A stretch of DNA of 64,000 nt from an uncultured Lachnospiraceae bacterium (GCA_900550285.1 URRW01000003.1:41478-105477); one strand, 5' to 3'; counted from the stretch's first letter, positions 32,028 through 41,375 are shown. Notes: a model not told the origin generated them from the sequence alone. Translations and numbers: made by a program.

Positions 32028-33899
32028 ATGAGCAAAATTATTGGTATTGACTTAGGTACAACAAATAGCTGCGTAGCGGTTATGGAAGGCGGCAAGCCCA
32101 CCGTTATCGCAAACGCGGAGGGCGCAAGAACAACACCTTCCGTAGTGGCGTTCACAAAGACGGGCGAGAGACTGGTAGGCGAGCCTGCAAAGCGTCAGGC
32201 TGTTACAAACGCAGACCGCACGATCGCTTCCATCAAGAGACATATGGGAACCGATTACAAGGTTGACATCGACAGCAAGAAATACTCCCCTCAGGAGATT
32301 TCCGCGATGATCTTACAGAAGCTGAAAGCAGACGCTGAGAACTATCTGGGCGAAAAGGTATCCGAGGCGGTTATTACCGTTCCCGCATACTTCAACGACG
32401 CACAGCGTCAGGCGACAAAGGATGCCGGCAAGATCGCAGGCCTGGAAGTAAAGCGTATCATCAACGAGCCTACGGCGGCAGCCCTGGCTTATGGTCTGGA
32501 CAATGAAAAAGAGCAGAAGATCATGGTATACGACTTAGGCGGCGGTACGTTCGACGTTTCCATCATCGAGATCGGCGATGGCGTTATCGAGGTTCTGGCA
32601 ACCAATGGCGATACCCATCTGGGCGGCGATGACTTCGACAACAAAATCATCAACTGGATGGTTTCCGAGTTCAAGGCACAGCAGGGCGTAGACCTTTCCG
32701 GTGACAAGATGGCAATGCAGAGATTAAAAGAGGCTGCGGAGAAAGCGAAGAAGGAGCTGTCCAGCGCGACAACGACAAACATCAACCTTCCTTTCATCAG
32801 CATGAACGCAAACGGCCCTCTGCACTTTGATATGGATCTGACAAGAGCAAAATTCGACGAGCTGACAAGCGATCTGGTAGAGCGCACAGCGATCCCGGTT
32901 CAGAATGCGTTAAAGGATGCGGGCATCACGGCGTCCGAGCTTGGCAAGGTACTGTTAGTCGGCGGTTCCACCCGTGTTCCTGCCGTACAGGAGAAGGTAA
33001 AACAGCTGACCGGCCAGGAGCCCAGCAAGTCCTTGAACCCTGACGAGTGCGTAGCGCTGGGCGCTTCCATCCAGGGCGGCAAGCTGGCAGGCGACGCAGG
33101 CGCAGGAGACATTCTTTTGCTGGACGTAACACCCCTGTCCCTTTCCATCGAGACAATGGGCGGCATCGCAACCAGACTGATCGAGAGAAATACAACGATC
33201 CCGACAAAGAAGAGCCAGATCTTCTCTACTGCTGCGGATAACCAGACAGCTGTTGACATCAACGTTTTACAGGGTGAAAGACAGTTTGCCAAGGACAACA
33301 AGTCCCTCGGCCAGTTCCGTCTGGATGGAATCCCGCCGGCAATGCGCGGCGTACCGCAGATCGAGGTTACATTCGACATCGATGCGAACGGTATCGTAAA
33401 TGTATCCGCAAAGGATCTGGGCACGGGCAAGGAGCAGCATATTACCATTACCGCAGGCTCCAACATGTCTGAGGATGACATCAACAAGGCTGTGAAGGAA
33501 GCGGCTGAGTTCGAGGCACAGGACAAGAAGAAGAAAGAAGCGATCGACACAAGAAACAGCGCTGATTCCTTCGTATTCCAGACAGAAAAGGCTCTGGCAG
33601 ACGTGGGCGATAAGATCGACGCAGGCCAGAAGGCGGGCGTTGAGGCAGACTTAAACGCATTGAAATCCCTGCTGGAATCCACAAAGGATCAGGAGCTTTC
33701 CGACAGTCAGGTAGCAGACATCAAGGCGGCGCAGGAGAAGCTGATGCAGTCCGCACAGGCTCTGTTTGCAAAGGTTTATGAGCAGACACAGGGCGCGGCA
33801 GGCCAGGCAGGCCCCGACATGGGCGCAGGTCAGGCGGATGCAGGCGCAAACAGCCAGCCCGACGATGATATTATTGACGGAGACTTCAGAGAAGTATAA
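32028..33899 (+). CDS. dnaK: Chaperone DnaK (Hsp70)
   Basis: A 623-residue Hsp70. The ATPase domain opens with IIGIDLGTTNSCVAVMEGG and includes VYDLGGGTFDVSI and LLVGGSTRVPAVQ. The substrate domain starts near residue 385 (LLDVTPLSLSIETMGG), and a Gly/Ala/Gln-rich tail ends in DDDIIDGDFREV. The ATG at 32028 follows GAAGGAG. A 127-base gap after grpE contains a small hairpin but no clear promoter. Confidence 0.98.
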   Translation: MSKIIGIDLGTTNSCVAVMEGGKPTVIANAEGARTTPSVVAFTKTGERLVGEPAKRQAVTNADRTIASIKRHMGTDYKVDIDSKKYSPQEISAMILQKLKADAENYLGEKVSEAVITVPAYFNDAQRQATKDAGKIAGLEVKRIINEPTAAALAYGLDNEKEQKIMVYDLGGGTFDVSIIEIGDGVIEVLATNGDTHLGGDDFDNKIINWMVSEFKAQQGVDLSGDKMAMQRLKEAAEKAKKELSSATTTNINLPFISMNANGPLHFDMDLTRAKFDELTSDLVERTAIPVQNALKDAGITASELGKVLLVGGSTRVPAVQEKVKQLTGQEPSKSLNPDECVALGASIQGGKLAGDAGAGDILLLDVTPLSLSIETMGGIATRLIERNTTIPTKKSQIFSTAADNQTAVDINVLQGERQFAKDNKSLGQFRLDGIPPAMRGVPQIEVTFDIDANGIVNVSAKDLGTGKEQHITITAGSNMSEDDINKAVKEAAEFEAQDKKKKEAIDTRNSADSFVFQTEKALADVGDKIDAGQKAGVEADLNALKSLLESTKDQELSDSQVADIKAAQEKLMQSAQALFAKVYEQTQGAAGQAGPDMGAGQADAGANSQPDDDIIDGDFREV

Positions 33900-33926
33900 A
33901 ATAGTACCGGGTTTCAAAAGAGCGGG

Positions 33927-33946
33927 GGGACCAATTCATTGGTCCC
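33927..33946 (+). other. Stem-loop between dnaK and dnaJ
   Basis: GGGACCAAT pairs with ATTGGTCCC (33927-33935 and 33938-33946) with no T-run after it. It may set the dnaK:dnaJ mRNA ratio by processing or by protecting the upstream mRNA; this is an inference. Confidence 0.6.
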
Positions 33947-33990
33947 TATCCGTGCGTGTGGGGATAAGCTTTTAAAGGAGTTTTTTAGTT

Positions 33991-35154
33991 ATGGCGGAAC
34001 AGAAAAGAGATTATTATGAAGTCCTCGGTGTGGATAAAAATGCCGATGACGCCGCTCTCAAAAAGGCATATCGTGCTCTGGCAAAAAAATATCATCCGGA
34101 TATGAATCCGGGCGATCAGGAAGCGGAGAAGAAGTTTAAGGAAGCGTCTGAAGCTTACGCGGTTTTGAGCGATCCGGAGAAGAGACGCAAGTACGACCAG
34201 TTCGGACATGCGGCGTTTGACGGCGGCGCAGGCGGAGCGGGGGGCTTTGACTTCAACAGTGCGGATTTTGGCGACATTTTCGGGGATATTTTCGGTGACC
34301 TCTTCGGCGGCCGCAGAAGCTCCGGAGCAAGAAGCGGTCCCATGAAGGGCGCGAATCTGCGTACGAGCGTGAGGATCACCTTTGAGGAAGCGGTATTCGG
34401 AACCGAAAAAGAGATCGAGCTGACAGTCAAGGAAGAGTGCAAGACCTGTCACGGTACGGGCGTAAAGCCGGGCACAAGCCCGGAGACGTGCTCCAAGTGC
34501 GGCGGCAAGGGTCAGGTCGTATTTACCCAGCAGTCGTTCTTCGGGACAGTCCGCAACGTACAGACCTGTCCGGACTGCGGCGGCAGCGGCAAGATCATCA
34601 AGGAGAAGTGTACGGACTGCCGCGGAACAGGCTATGTCCCGATGAAGAAGCGGTTTGCAGTAACGATCCCGGCAGGCATCGACAACGGCCAGTGCAAGCG
34701 TCTGGCAGGTCAGGGCGAGCCAGGTGTAAACGGCGGGCCCAGAGGCGATGTGCTCGTAGAGGTGATCGTCGGACAGCATCCGATCTTCCAGCGTCAGGAC
34801 GTCAATATTTATTCTACCGTGCCCGTTTCCTTTGCGGTTGCGGCGCTGGGCGGTGAGATTGTGATCGACACCGTGGACGGCAAGGTAATTTATGATGTAA
34901 AAGCCGGAACGCAGACCGATACGAGGGTGCGTTTAAAGGGCAAGGGCGTTCCTTCCCTGCGCAACAAGGATATGCGCGGCGACCATTATGTGACGCTTGT
35001 GGTACAGACGCCCGAGCATCTGTCCTTCGAGGCAAAGGAGCTTCTGCGTAAATTCGACGAAGCGTCGGGCGACAGCCTGCATGCGGCGGAGCGTCTGAAT
35101 GAGGACGGGCATCCGCATCATAAGGAAAAGAAGAAGCGGGGATTTTTTAAATAA
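33991..35154 (+). CDS. dnaJ: Co-chaperone DnaJ (Hsp40)
   Basis: A 387-residue type I DnaJ. The J domain has YHPDMNPGD, followed by a Gly/Phe-rich linker, four zinc motifs (CKTCHGTG, CSKCGGKG, CPDCGGSG, CTDCRGTG) and the C-terminal substrate-binding domains. It stimulates the DnaK ATPase. AAAGGAG precedes the ATG. Last gene of the CIRCE-controlled operon, closed by a strong terminator. Confidence 0.98.
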   Translation: MAEQKRDYYEVLGVDKNADDAALKKAYRALAKKYHPDMNPGDQEAEKKFKEASEAYAVLSDPEKRRKYDQFGHAAFDGGAGGAGGFDFNSADFGDIFGDIFGDLFGGRRSSGARSGPMKGANLRTSVRITFEEAVFGTEKEIELTVKEECKTCHGTGVKPGTSPETCSKCGGKGQVVFTQQSFFGTVRNVQTCPDCGGSGKIIKEKCTDCRGTGYVPMKKRFAVTIPAGIDNGQCKRLAGQGEPGVNGGPRGDVLVEVIVGQHPIFQRQDVNIYSTVPVSFAVAALGGEIVIDTVDGKVIYDVKAGTQTDTRVRLKGKGVPSLRNKDMRGDHYVTLVVQTPEHLSFEAKELLRKFDEASGDSLHAAERLNEDGHPHHKEKKKRGFFK

Positions 35155-35177
35155 GGTCTGACAGCGGAATGATTTTA

Positions 35178-35220
35178 CAGGCGTTTTGTGCATTTTGCGG
35201 ATGCACAAACGCCTGTTTTT
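35178..35220 (+). terminator. Terminator of the dnaK operon
   Basis: A long stem (CAGGCGTTTTGTGCAT at 35178-35193 with ATGCACAAACGCCTG at 35201-35215, one bulged base) is followed by TTTTT. Confidence 0.92.
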
Positions 35221-35246
35221 GTGCTATCATAAAATACTGATATAGT
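35219..35246 (+). promoter_or_regulatory. Promoter of the prmA-rsmE-nifS-thiI group
   Basis: TTGTGC (35219-35224), a 16-bp spacer and TATAGT (35241-35246) with TG at 35238-35239. It starts within the T-run of the preceding terminator. Confidence 0.55.
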
Positions 35247-35266
35247 CTACCCGGAGGGAAAACCTT

Positions 35267-36253
35267 ATGAAATGGAAAAAATTTAAGATAAAAACAGTAA
35301 CCGAAGCAGAGGACATCATTATCAGCACCCTTTATGACATCGGGCTGGAAGGCGCGCAGATCGAGGACAAGGTTCCGCTGACAGCGATGGAGAAGGAGCA
35401 GATGTTTGTGGACATCCTGCCGGAAGGCCCCGAGGACGACGGCATCGCGTATCTGAGCTTTTTTGTAGAAGAAAAAGAGGACGGCAGCCTGGAATTAAAC
35501 GGCGAGCCTGTGACGGAAGAAGAGATCTGCCGGCAGGTCAGGGAGGAGCTGGATGGTCTGCGCGTATTCTGTGAGATCGGTGAGGGCAGCATTGCGGTGG
35601 ACGAGACGGAGGACATCGACTGGATCAACAACTGGAAGCAGTATTTCCACCAGTTTTATATCGACGACCTTCTGGTGATCCCTTCGTGGGAGGACGTAAA
35701 GCCGGAGGACGAGGACAGGATGGTGCTGCACATCGATCCGGGCACGGCGTTCGGCACGGGAATGCACGAAACGACCCAGCTGTGCATCCGCCAGCTCAAA
35801 AAATTCATCACGCCGGAAACGGAGCTCCTGGACGTGGGAACCGGAAGCGGCATCCTTGCGATCCTGTCTCTGATGTATGGCGCGAAGCATGCGGTCGGGA
35901 CAGACCTCGATCCCTGTGCGGTGGAAGCGGTAGCGGACAACATGAAAAACAACGGCATTGCGCCGGAGCAGTTTTCCATGATGATCGGCAACATCATTAC
36001 GGAGAAAGAGGTTCAGGACGAGGTCGGCTATGAGAAATATGACATCGTTGTGGCAAACATTCTGGCGGACGTGCTCGTGCCGCTGACTCCCGTGATCGTA
36101 AACCAGCTCAAAAAAGGCGGCGTTTATATTACATCCGGCATCATTGACGATAAGGAAACGGTCGTGACAGAAGCGGTAAAGGCGGCAGGGCTTGAGGTGC
36201 TGGAAGTGACCTATCAGGGCGAGTGGGTAAGCGTGACTGCCCGCAAGAACTAA
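35267..36253 (+). CDS. prmA: Ribosomal protein L11 methyltransferase
   Basis: A 328-residue PrmA that trimethylates ribosomal protein L11. The N-terminal L11-binding domain (1-100) leads to DWINNWKQYFHQF, then FGTGMHETTQLC, the SAM-binding LLDVGTGSGILAI and VVANILADVLVPL. CCGGAGGG precedes the ATG. prmA and rsmE directly after dnaJ is the common Firmicute order. Confidence 0.96.
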   Translation: MKWKKFKIKTVTEAEDIIISTLYDIGLEGAQIEDKVPLTAMEKEQMFVDILPEGPEDDGIAYLSFFVEEKEDGSLELNGEPVTEEEICRQVREELDGLRVFCEIGEGSIAVDETEDIDWINNWKQYFHQFYIDDLLVIPSWEDVKPEDEDRMVLHIDPGTAFGTGMHETTQLCIRQLKKFITPETELLDVGTGSGILAILSLMYGAKHAVGTDLDPCAVEAVADNMKNNGIAPEQFSMMIGNIITEKEVQDEVGYEKYDIVVANILADVLVPLTPVIVNQLKKGGVYITSGIIDDKETVVTEAVKAAGLEVLEVTYQGEWVSVTARKN

Positions 36254-36267
36254 AGAGGAAGCGGGAC

Positions 36268-37008
36268 ATGTATCAGTTTTTTGTAGAGCCTTCCCAGATT
36301 CAGGGAAACCGGATCGTGATCGCAGGAAGCGATGTGAACCATATCAAAAATGTGCTCCGCATGAAGCCCGGCGAGGAGATCGCAGTTTCCAACGGGACTG
36401 ACGGCAAAGAATACCGCTGCGGCATTGAAGAGATTTTGGAGGACGAGGTGGTGTGCAGCCTCCGTTTTGTGAAGGAGGATGGACTGGAACTGCCCGCCCG
36501 CGTGACCTTTTTTCAGGGGCTGCCGAAAGCGGACAAGATGGAGCTTATCGTGCAGAAGCTGGTGGAGCTGGGCGCATACCGCATCGTGCCGGTTTCGATG
36601 AAAAGAAGCGTCGTCCGTCTGGATGAAAAAAAGGCGGGGGCGAAGCGGGAGCGCTGGCAGGCGATCGCAGAGTCCGCGGCAAAGCAGAGCAAGCGCAGGA
36701 TCGTCCCTGAGGTAGGCGCGGTGTGCACGATGAAGGAGGCGCTGCAGCAGTGCGCTGCGATGGATGTAAAGCTTTTGCCCTATGAGCTTTCGGAAGGAAT
36801 GCCCCGGACAAAGGAGCTGATCGGAGGCGTAAAGCCCGGTCAGGAAATCGCCGTTTTCATCGGGCCGGAGGGCGGCTTTGAAGAGGCAGAGGTGGAGCTT
36901 GCGCGCAGCGCAGGCTTTGAGGCGGTCACGCTCGGAAAGCGCATCCTGCGCACGGAAACGGCGGGACTTACGGTAATGGCATGGCTGATGTATCAGCTGG
37001 AAGAGTGA
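36268..37008 (+). CDS. rsmE: 16S rRNA (uracil-1498-N3)-methyltransferase RsmE
   Basis: A 246-residue SPOUT methyltransferase. It starts MYQFFVEPSQI, with a PUA-like N-terminal domain and a C-terminal trefoil knot: VFIGPEGGFEEAEVELA and LGKRILRTETAG. It methylates U1498 of 16S rRNA. The ATG at 36268 begins 14 bases after prmA and follows AAGAGGAAG; an upstream in-frame GTG inside prmA lacks support. Confidence 0.95.
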   Translation: MYQFFVEPSQIQGNRIVIAGSDVNHIKNVLRMKPGEEIAVSNGTDGKEYRCGIEEILEDEVVCSLRFVKEDGLELPARVTFFQGLPKADKMELIVQKLVELGAYRIVPVSMKRSVVRLDEKKAGAKRERWQAIAESAAKQSKRRIVPEVGAVCTMKEALQQCAAMDVKLLPYELSEGMPRTKELIGGVKPGQEIAVFIGPEGGFEEAEVELARSAGFEAVTLGKRILRTETAGLTVMAWLMYQLEE

Positions 37009-37056
37009 CTGCATATGATAGGATATAATACAGTCAGAAAAAGCAGGTGAAATGTT

Positions 37057-38217
37057 ATGGAATGTTATCTGGACAATTCGGCGACCACGCGGTGCACAGA
37101 GGGCGTTGCGCAGGTGATGACCGAAGTGATGTGCAGCGCATACGGGAATCCGTCCAGTCTGCATCATAAAGGAGTCGAGGCGGAGCGGTATGTCCGGGAG
37201 GCGCGGGAGACGATCGCAAAGACGTTGAAATGTGCGCCGAAGGAGATTTTTTTCACATCCGGAGGAACAGAGTCGGATAATCTGGCGATCCGGGGGGCGG
37301 CATACGCCAATGCGCGGCAGGGGCGGCATCTGATCACGACGTCGGTGGAGCATCCGGCGGTCCTGAATACGATGCAGTATCTGGAACAGCAGGGCTATGA
37401 GGTAACGTATCTTCCGGTAGATGAGTATGGGCGCGTGCGCCTTTCCGAACTGGAAGCGGCGATCCGTCCCGACACGATCCTTGTGTCCATGATGCATACG
37501 AACAACGAGATCGGCGCGCTGGAGCCCATCGAGGCGGCGGGGGAGCTGATCAAGCGGGTGAACCCGAATACGCTGTTTCATGTGGATGCGGTGCAGGGGT
37601 ATGGCAAGAGCCGTATTTATGTAAAACGGATGAAAATCGACATGCTTTCGGTTTCCGCGCACAAGATCCACGGTCCGAAGGGGACGGGATTTTTATATGT
37701 GGGCGATAAGGTAAAGATCCGTCCGGTCGTATTCGGCGGCGGTCAGGAGCGAGGGCTGCGCTCCGGCACGGAAAATGTCCCGGCGATCGCAGGCATGGCG
37801 CGGGCGGCAGAGGAAATTTACCGGAATCTGGACGAGGATGCGGAACGCATGTATGAGCTGCGCGCCCGTCTGGAAGAGGGGATCATGCGGCTGGAAAATG
37901 TGCGCTTCAACACCCTTCCCGGCAGGGAAAGCGCGCCCCATGTGCTGAGCGTATCCTTTGCGGGCGTGCGCAGCGAGGTGCTTCTGCATGCGCTGGAGGA
38001 TAAGGGAATCTATGTTTCGGCGGGAAGCGCCTGCGCGTCAAATCATCCGGAGACGTCCGGCTCTGCGACGCTTCGGGCGATCGGACTGGAAAAGGAGCTG
38101 CTCAATTCCACGATCCGTTTCAGCCTTTCGCCGTTTACGACAGAGGAAGAAATCAATTATACCGTACAGGCGCTGGAAGAGCTGGTTCCGATGCTGCGCC
38201 GCTACACGAGACGATAA
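37057..38217 (+). CDS. Cysteine desulfurase (NifS/NifZ-like) partnered with ThiI
   Basis: A 386-residue class V aminotransferase-fold desulfurase. PLP-binding Lys lies in SVSAHKIHGPKGTGF near residue 205. The active-site Cys lies in VSAGSACAS near 328, on a loop of the short, ThiI-type length. It mobilises sulfur from cysteine as a persulfide. Immediate linkage to thiI matches the NifZ-ThiI pair that makes 4-thiouridine in Bacillus tRNA. A TATAAT (37024-37029) lies upstream without a good -35. Confidence 0.93.
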   Translation: MECYLDNSATTRCTEGVAQVMTEVMCSAYGNPSSLHHKGVEAERYVREARETIAKTLKCAPKEIFFTSGGTESDNLAIRGAAYANARQGRHLITTSVEHPAVLNTMQYLEQQGYEVTYLPVDEYGRVRLSELEAAIRPDTILVSMMHTNNEIGALEPIEAAGELIKRVNPNTLFHVDAVQGYGKSRIYVKRMKIDMLSVSAHKIHGPKGTGFLYVGDKVKIRPVVFGGGQERGLRSGTENVPAIAGMARAAEEIYRNLDEDAERMYELRARLEEGIMRLENVRFNTLPGRESAPHVLSVSFAGVRSEVLLHALEDKGIYVSAGSACASNHPETSGSATLRAIGLEKELLNSTIRFSLSPFTTEEEINYTVQALEELVPMLRRYTRR

Positions 38218-38274
38218 AGGCTGACAGTTTGACTGCGGCGGGGCAAAGCCGCTGCACGAAAGAGAGAGGAAAAC

Positions 38275-39459
38275 ATGGTTTTTAAAGCTTTTTTGATCAA
38301 ATACGCTGAAATCGGCGTAAAAGGCAAGAACAGGGATATTTTTGAGGAAGCCCTGTGCCGCCAGATAAAATATGCGTTAAAGCGCTGCGAAGGGGAATTT
38401 GCGGTGCGCCGGACGAGAGGACGCATCTATATCGACGTGCTGTCCGACTATGATTATGAGGAAACGGTGGAAAATCTGAAGACAGTCTGCGGCGTCAGCG
38501 CCATCTGCCCGATGGTGCAGCTGGAGGACGAGGGCTTCGATAAGCTGTGTGAGGATGTGATTTCCTATGTGGACGCGCAGTATCCGGACAAAAGCTTTAC
38601 CTTTAAGGTACATGCGCGCCGCGCCCGCAAAAATTATCCGGTGGAATCCATGGAAATCAACGCCCGTCTGGGAGAGAAGCTGCTGGACGCATTCCCGGAG
38701 ATCCGCGTGGACGTGCACCGTCCCGACGTGATGCTTTATGTGGAGATCCGCGAGCACATTTATGTATATTCGATCGAAATTCCGGGGCCGGGCGGAATGC
38801 CGGTGGGAACCAACGGCAAGGCGATGCTTCTTTTGTCCGGCGGCATCGATTCCCCGGTAGCGGGCTTCATGGTGGCAAAGCGCGGCGTGAAGATCGACGC
38901 GGTTTATTTTCACGCGCCCCCGTATACGAGCGAACGGGCAAAGCAGAAGGTTGTGGATTTGGCAAGGCTGGTTGCGAGATACAGCGGGCCGATCCATCTG
39001 CATGTGATCAATTTTACGGAAATCCAGCTTGCGATTTATGAAAAATGCCCGCACGATGAGCTGACGATCATCATGCGCCGCTATATGATGAAGATTGCGG
39101 AGGAGATCGCCAAAAAGACGGAATGCCTCGGTCTGATCACCGGCGAGAGCATCGGTCAGGTGGCGAGCCAGACGATCCAGTCCCTTGCGGTAACGAACGA
39201 GGTCTGCACCCTTCCGGTATTCCGTCCGTGCATCGGGCTGGACAAGCAGGAGATCGTGGAGATTTCTGAAAAGATCGGCACATATGAAACGTCGATCCAG
39301 CCGTTTGAGGACTGCTGTACGATCTTTGTGGCAAAGCATCCTGTGACGAAGCCGAACCTGAACGTGATCAAGAGACACGAAGAAAATCTGGCGGACTGTA
39401 TCGGGGAGATGATGCAGAGGGCGCTGGACAGCGCAGAAGTGCTCGTTGTGGAGGCGTAA
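38275..39459 (+). CDS. thiI: tRNA 4-thiouridine synthase ThiI
   Basis: A 394-residue ThiI. It has an N-terminal NFLD/THUMP region (to about 165) and a PP-loop ATPase with LLLSGGIDSPVAGFMVAKRG near 183; GLITGESIGQVASQT follows. No C-terminal rhodanese domain is present, as in most Firmicutes. It adenylates U8 of tRNA and inserts sulfur from the upstream desulfurase. GAGAGAGGAAAAC precedes the ATG. Confidence 0.96.
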   Translation: MVFKAFLIKYAEIGVKGKNRDIFEEALCRQIKYALKRCEGEFAVRRTRGRIYIDVLSDYDYEETVENLKTVCGVSAICPMVQLEDEGFDKLCEDVISYVDAQYPDKSFTFKVHARRARKNYPVESMEINARLGEKLLDAFPEIRVDVHRPDVMLYVEIREHIYVYSIEIPGPGGMPVGTNGKAMLLLSGGIDSPVAGFMVAKRGVKIDAVYFHAPPYTSERAKQKVVDLARLVARYSGPIHLHVINFTEIQLAIYEKCPHDELTIIMRRYMMKIAEEIAKKTECLGLITGESIGQVASQTIQSLAVTNEVCTLPVFRPCIGLDKQEIVEISEKIGTYETSIQPFEDCCTIFVAKHPVTKPNLNVIKRHEENLADCIGEMMQRALDSAEVLVVEA

Positions 39460-39470
39460 GGGATTTTAAG

Positions 39471-39499
39471 AAAAAAGGTGTGCGCTGCAGCGCACACCT
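39471..39499 (-). terminator. 24-bp perfect palindrome, minus-strand terminator
   Basis: 39476-39499 is a perfect 24-bp palindrome with core GTGCGCTGCAGCGCAC. Read on the minus strand it is followed by six T (39471-39476); on the plus strand there is no T-run. It therefore suits transcripts coming from the HPr-like gene and backs up the hairpin at 39.55 kb, shielding thiI from antisense transcription. Confidence 0.65.
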
Positions 39500-39548
39500 G
39501 CTTCCCGGCAGCCGGGATCTGACAGAGAGCAGGATTTTTCGGGCGCAC

Positions 39549-39583
39549 AAAAAAAGGACTATGCGGTTTGCGCATAATCCCTT
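39549..39583 (-). terminator. Terminator of the HPr-like gene
   Basis: On the minus strand GGATTATGCGC pairs with GCATAGTCC around a short loop and is followed by at least seven T. It ends the transcript about 20 bases after the HPr-like stop codon. Confidence 0.88.
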
Positions 39584-39602
39584 TGGTGCGTCGGAATCCC
39601 GA

Positions 39603-39833
39603 TTAGATCAGGTAAGGCTTGAGGACTTCAAGAACAGCCTCAGCGTTGTCCTCTGCATGGATGTTTAAGTCGATCGGCTTGGAAAGATCCAGGCTGAAGA
39701 TACCCATGATGGACTTCGCGTCGATTACGTATCTGCCGGATACTAAATCGAAGTCGTAATCGAATTTGGTAATATCGTTAACGAAAGATTTTACCTTGTC
39801 GATAGAGTTTAAGGAAATCTGAACTGTTTTCAT
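39603..39833 (-). CDS. HPr/Crh-like protein without the active-site histidine
   Basis: A 76-residue HPr-fold protein. The segment where HPr has GLHARPA with its phosphorylated His15 reads NSIDKVKSFVNDI, without any His. The region around HPr Ser46 is kept as AKSIMGIFSLDLS. It therefore cannot pass phosphate in the PTS but could still be modified by HPr kinase and act as a Crh-like regulator in catabolite control. AAAGGAGGT precedes the ATG. It has its own promoter and double terminator, so it is an independent unit convergent with thiI and divergent from mtaB. Confidence 0.92.
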   Translation of the reverse strand: MKTVQISLNSIDKVKSFVNDITKFDYDFDLVSGRYVIDAKSIMGIFSLDLSKPIDLNIHAEDNAEAVLEVLKPYLI

Positions 39834-39873
39834 TTTTTATTTACCTCCTTTAGGTTCATACCTTCTGCCCATA

Positions 39874-39902
39874 TATTAACAAACTATAGCATCAAAAGTC
39901 AA
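39874..39902 (-). promoter_or_regulatory. Promoter of the HPr-like gene
   Basis: On the minus strand TTGACT (39902-39897), a 17-bp spacer and TTAATA (39879-39874), about 40 bases before the start codon. Confidence 0.65.
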
Positions 39903-39935
39903 TTATCAAACATAACAAAAATGGTGGAGAATACT

Positions 39936-41375
39936 ATGAAAAATGTTGCATTACACAATTTGGGCTGTAAAGTCAACGCATACGAGATAGAGGTTATGCA
40001 ACAAAAGTTACAAGAGAGCGGTTACCAAATTGTACCTTTTGAGTCTGACGCGGACGTCTATATCATCAACACCTGTACCGTTACCAATATTGCGGACAGA
40101 AAGAGCCGTCAGATGCTCCATCGGGCAAAGCATAACAACCCGGACGCGGTCGTCGTGGCGGTGGGCTGCTATGTGCAGGCAGGCCGGGAAAACCAGATGG
40201 ATCCGTGCATCGATCTGGCGGTCGGGAACAACCGCAAAAAGGACATCGCAGAGATTCTGGACGCTTTTTTAAAGGAGCGGGAAGCGGCGGAAAAAAAGGG
40301 GACGGATCCGGACGGACAAGCCGGGCTTTCCGCGGCAGCGCAGGTATTGGAGGACGCCGTGCCCGACATCGCCCGTGAAAATGTTTACGAAGAGATGCGC
40401 ATGGAAAAGAGCGAAAACCACACCCGCGCCCACATCAAGATCCAGGACGGCTGCAACCAGTTCTGCTCCTACTGCATTATCCCGTTTGTGCGCGGCAGGG
40501 TCAGAAGCCGCAGACCGGAGGACGTGATCGCCGAGGTGGAAGGGCTGGCAAAGGAAGGCTGCCGCGAGGTCGTTGTGACCGGCATCCATTTAAGCTCCTA
40601 CGGCATGGATTTTATCGGGGAGACGGACGGGGATTATCTGGAAGGCGGAAAAGATCTTCGGGGGACCGCTTTCAAACGCGCCTACCTCGTTTCTTTGCTG
40701 GAACGGATTTCGCAGGTGGAGGGCATCGAAAGGATCCGGTTGGGCTCTCTGGAACCGCGGATCATCACGCGGGAATTTGCAGAGCGGCTGGCGAAGATTC
40801 CGCAGCTTTGCCCCCATTTCCACCTGTCGCTGCAAAGCGGCTGCAACGAGACGCTAAAGCGGATGAATAGGCACTATACGGCAGAGGAATACTATGAAAA
40901 GGTGGAGCTTTTGCGCAGCGTGTTCGACCGTCCGGCGATCACGACGGACGTGATCGTGGGCTTTCCGCAGGAGACGGAGGAGGAATTTTTGGAGACAAAG
41001 GCATTTCTGGAAAAGGTGCGCTTTTTCGAGATGCACGTCTTTAAATATTCCCGGCGCAAGGGGACGGTGGCAGACCGCCTTCCGGGTCAGCTGACGGATG
41101 CGGAAAAAACGGCGCGCAGCGCGCAGCTTCTGGAACTGGACCGAATCAATTCGGCGGAGTACCGCAGCGCCTGTCTGGGGACGGACATTGAGATCCTTGC
41201 GGAAGAAAAAAAGGAGATCGGCGGGAAGGCTTACTGGATCGGACATACAAAAACCTATGTGAAGGCGGCGTTTGCGGCAGAGGACGGCGGGGAGGACTTT
41301 TCCAACCGTCTTGTGACGGGAAGGGCGGCGTCGTTTTTGAACGGCGAAATCCTGTTGCTGGATGAAATCCGTTGA
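39936..41375 (+). CDS. mtaB: tRNA t6A37 methylthiotransferase MtaB
   Basis: A 479-residue radical SAM methylthiotransferase. The N-terminal UPF0004 domain has cysteines in NLGCKVN, NTCTVT and VGCYVQ; the radical SAM cluster is CNQFCSYC near residue 172. The core continues through SLQSGCNETLKRMNRHYT, and the C-terminal TRAM domain covers about 410-479. It converts t6A to ms2t6A in ANN-decoding tRNAs. The ATG at 39936 follows GGTGGAG. A linker of about 30 residues between the first two domains is longer than usual. Confidence 0.94.
   Translation: MKNVALHNLGCKVNAYEIEVMQQKLQESGYQIVPFESDADVYIINTCTVTNIADRKSRQMLHRAKHNNPDAVVVAVGCYVQAGRENQMDPCIDLAVGNNRKKDIAEILDAFLKEREAAEKKGTDPDGQAGLSAAAQVLEDAVPDIARENVYEEMRMEKSENHTRAHIKIQDGCNQFCSYCIIPFVRGRVRSRRPEDVIAEVEGLAKEGCREVVVTGIHLSSYGMDFIGETDGDYLEGGKDLRGTAFKRAYLVSLLERISQVEGIERIRLGSLEPRIITREFAERLAKIPQLCPHFHLSLQSGCNETLKRMNRHYTAEEYYEKVELLRSVFDRPAITTDVIVGFPQETEEEFLETKAFLEKVRFFEMHVFKYSRRKGTVADRLPGQLTDAEKTARSAQLLELDRINSAEYRSACLGTDIEILAEEKKEIGGKAYWIGHTKTYVKAAFAAEDGGEDFSNRLVTGRAASFLNGEILLLDEIR

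Noticed and set aside
39476..39499. Site-specific recombination site in the 24-bp palindrome
   Set aside because: No integrase is nearby and a T-run adjoins it on the minus strand, so a terminator is the simpler reading.
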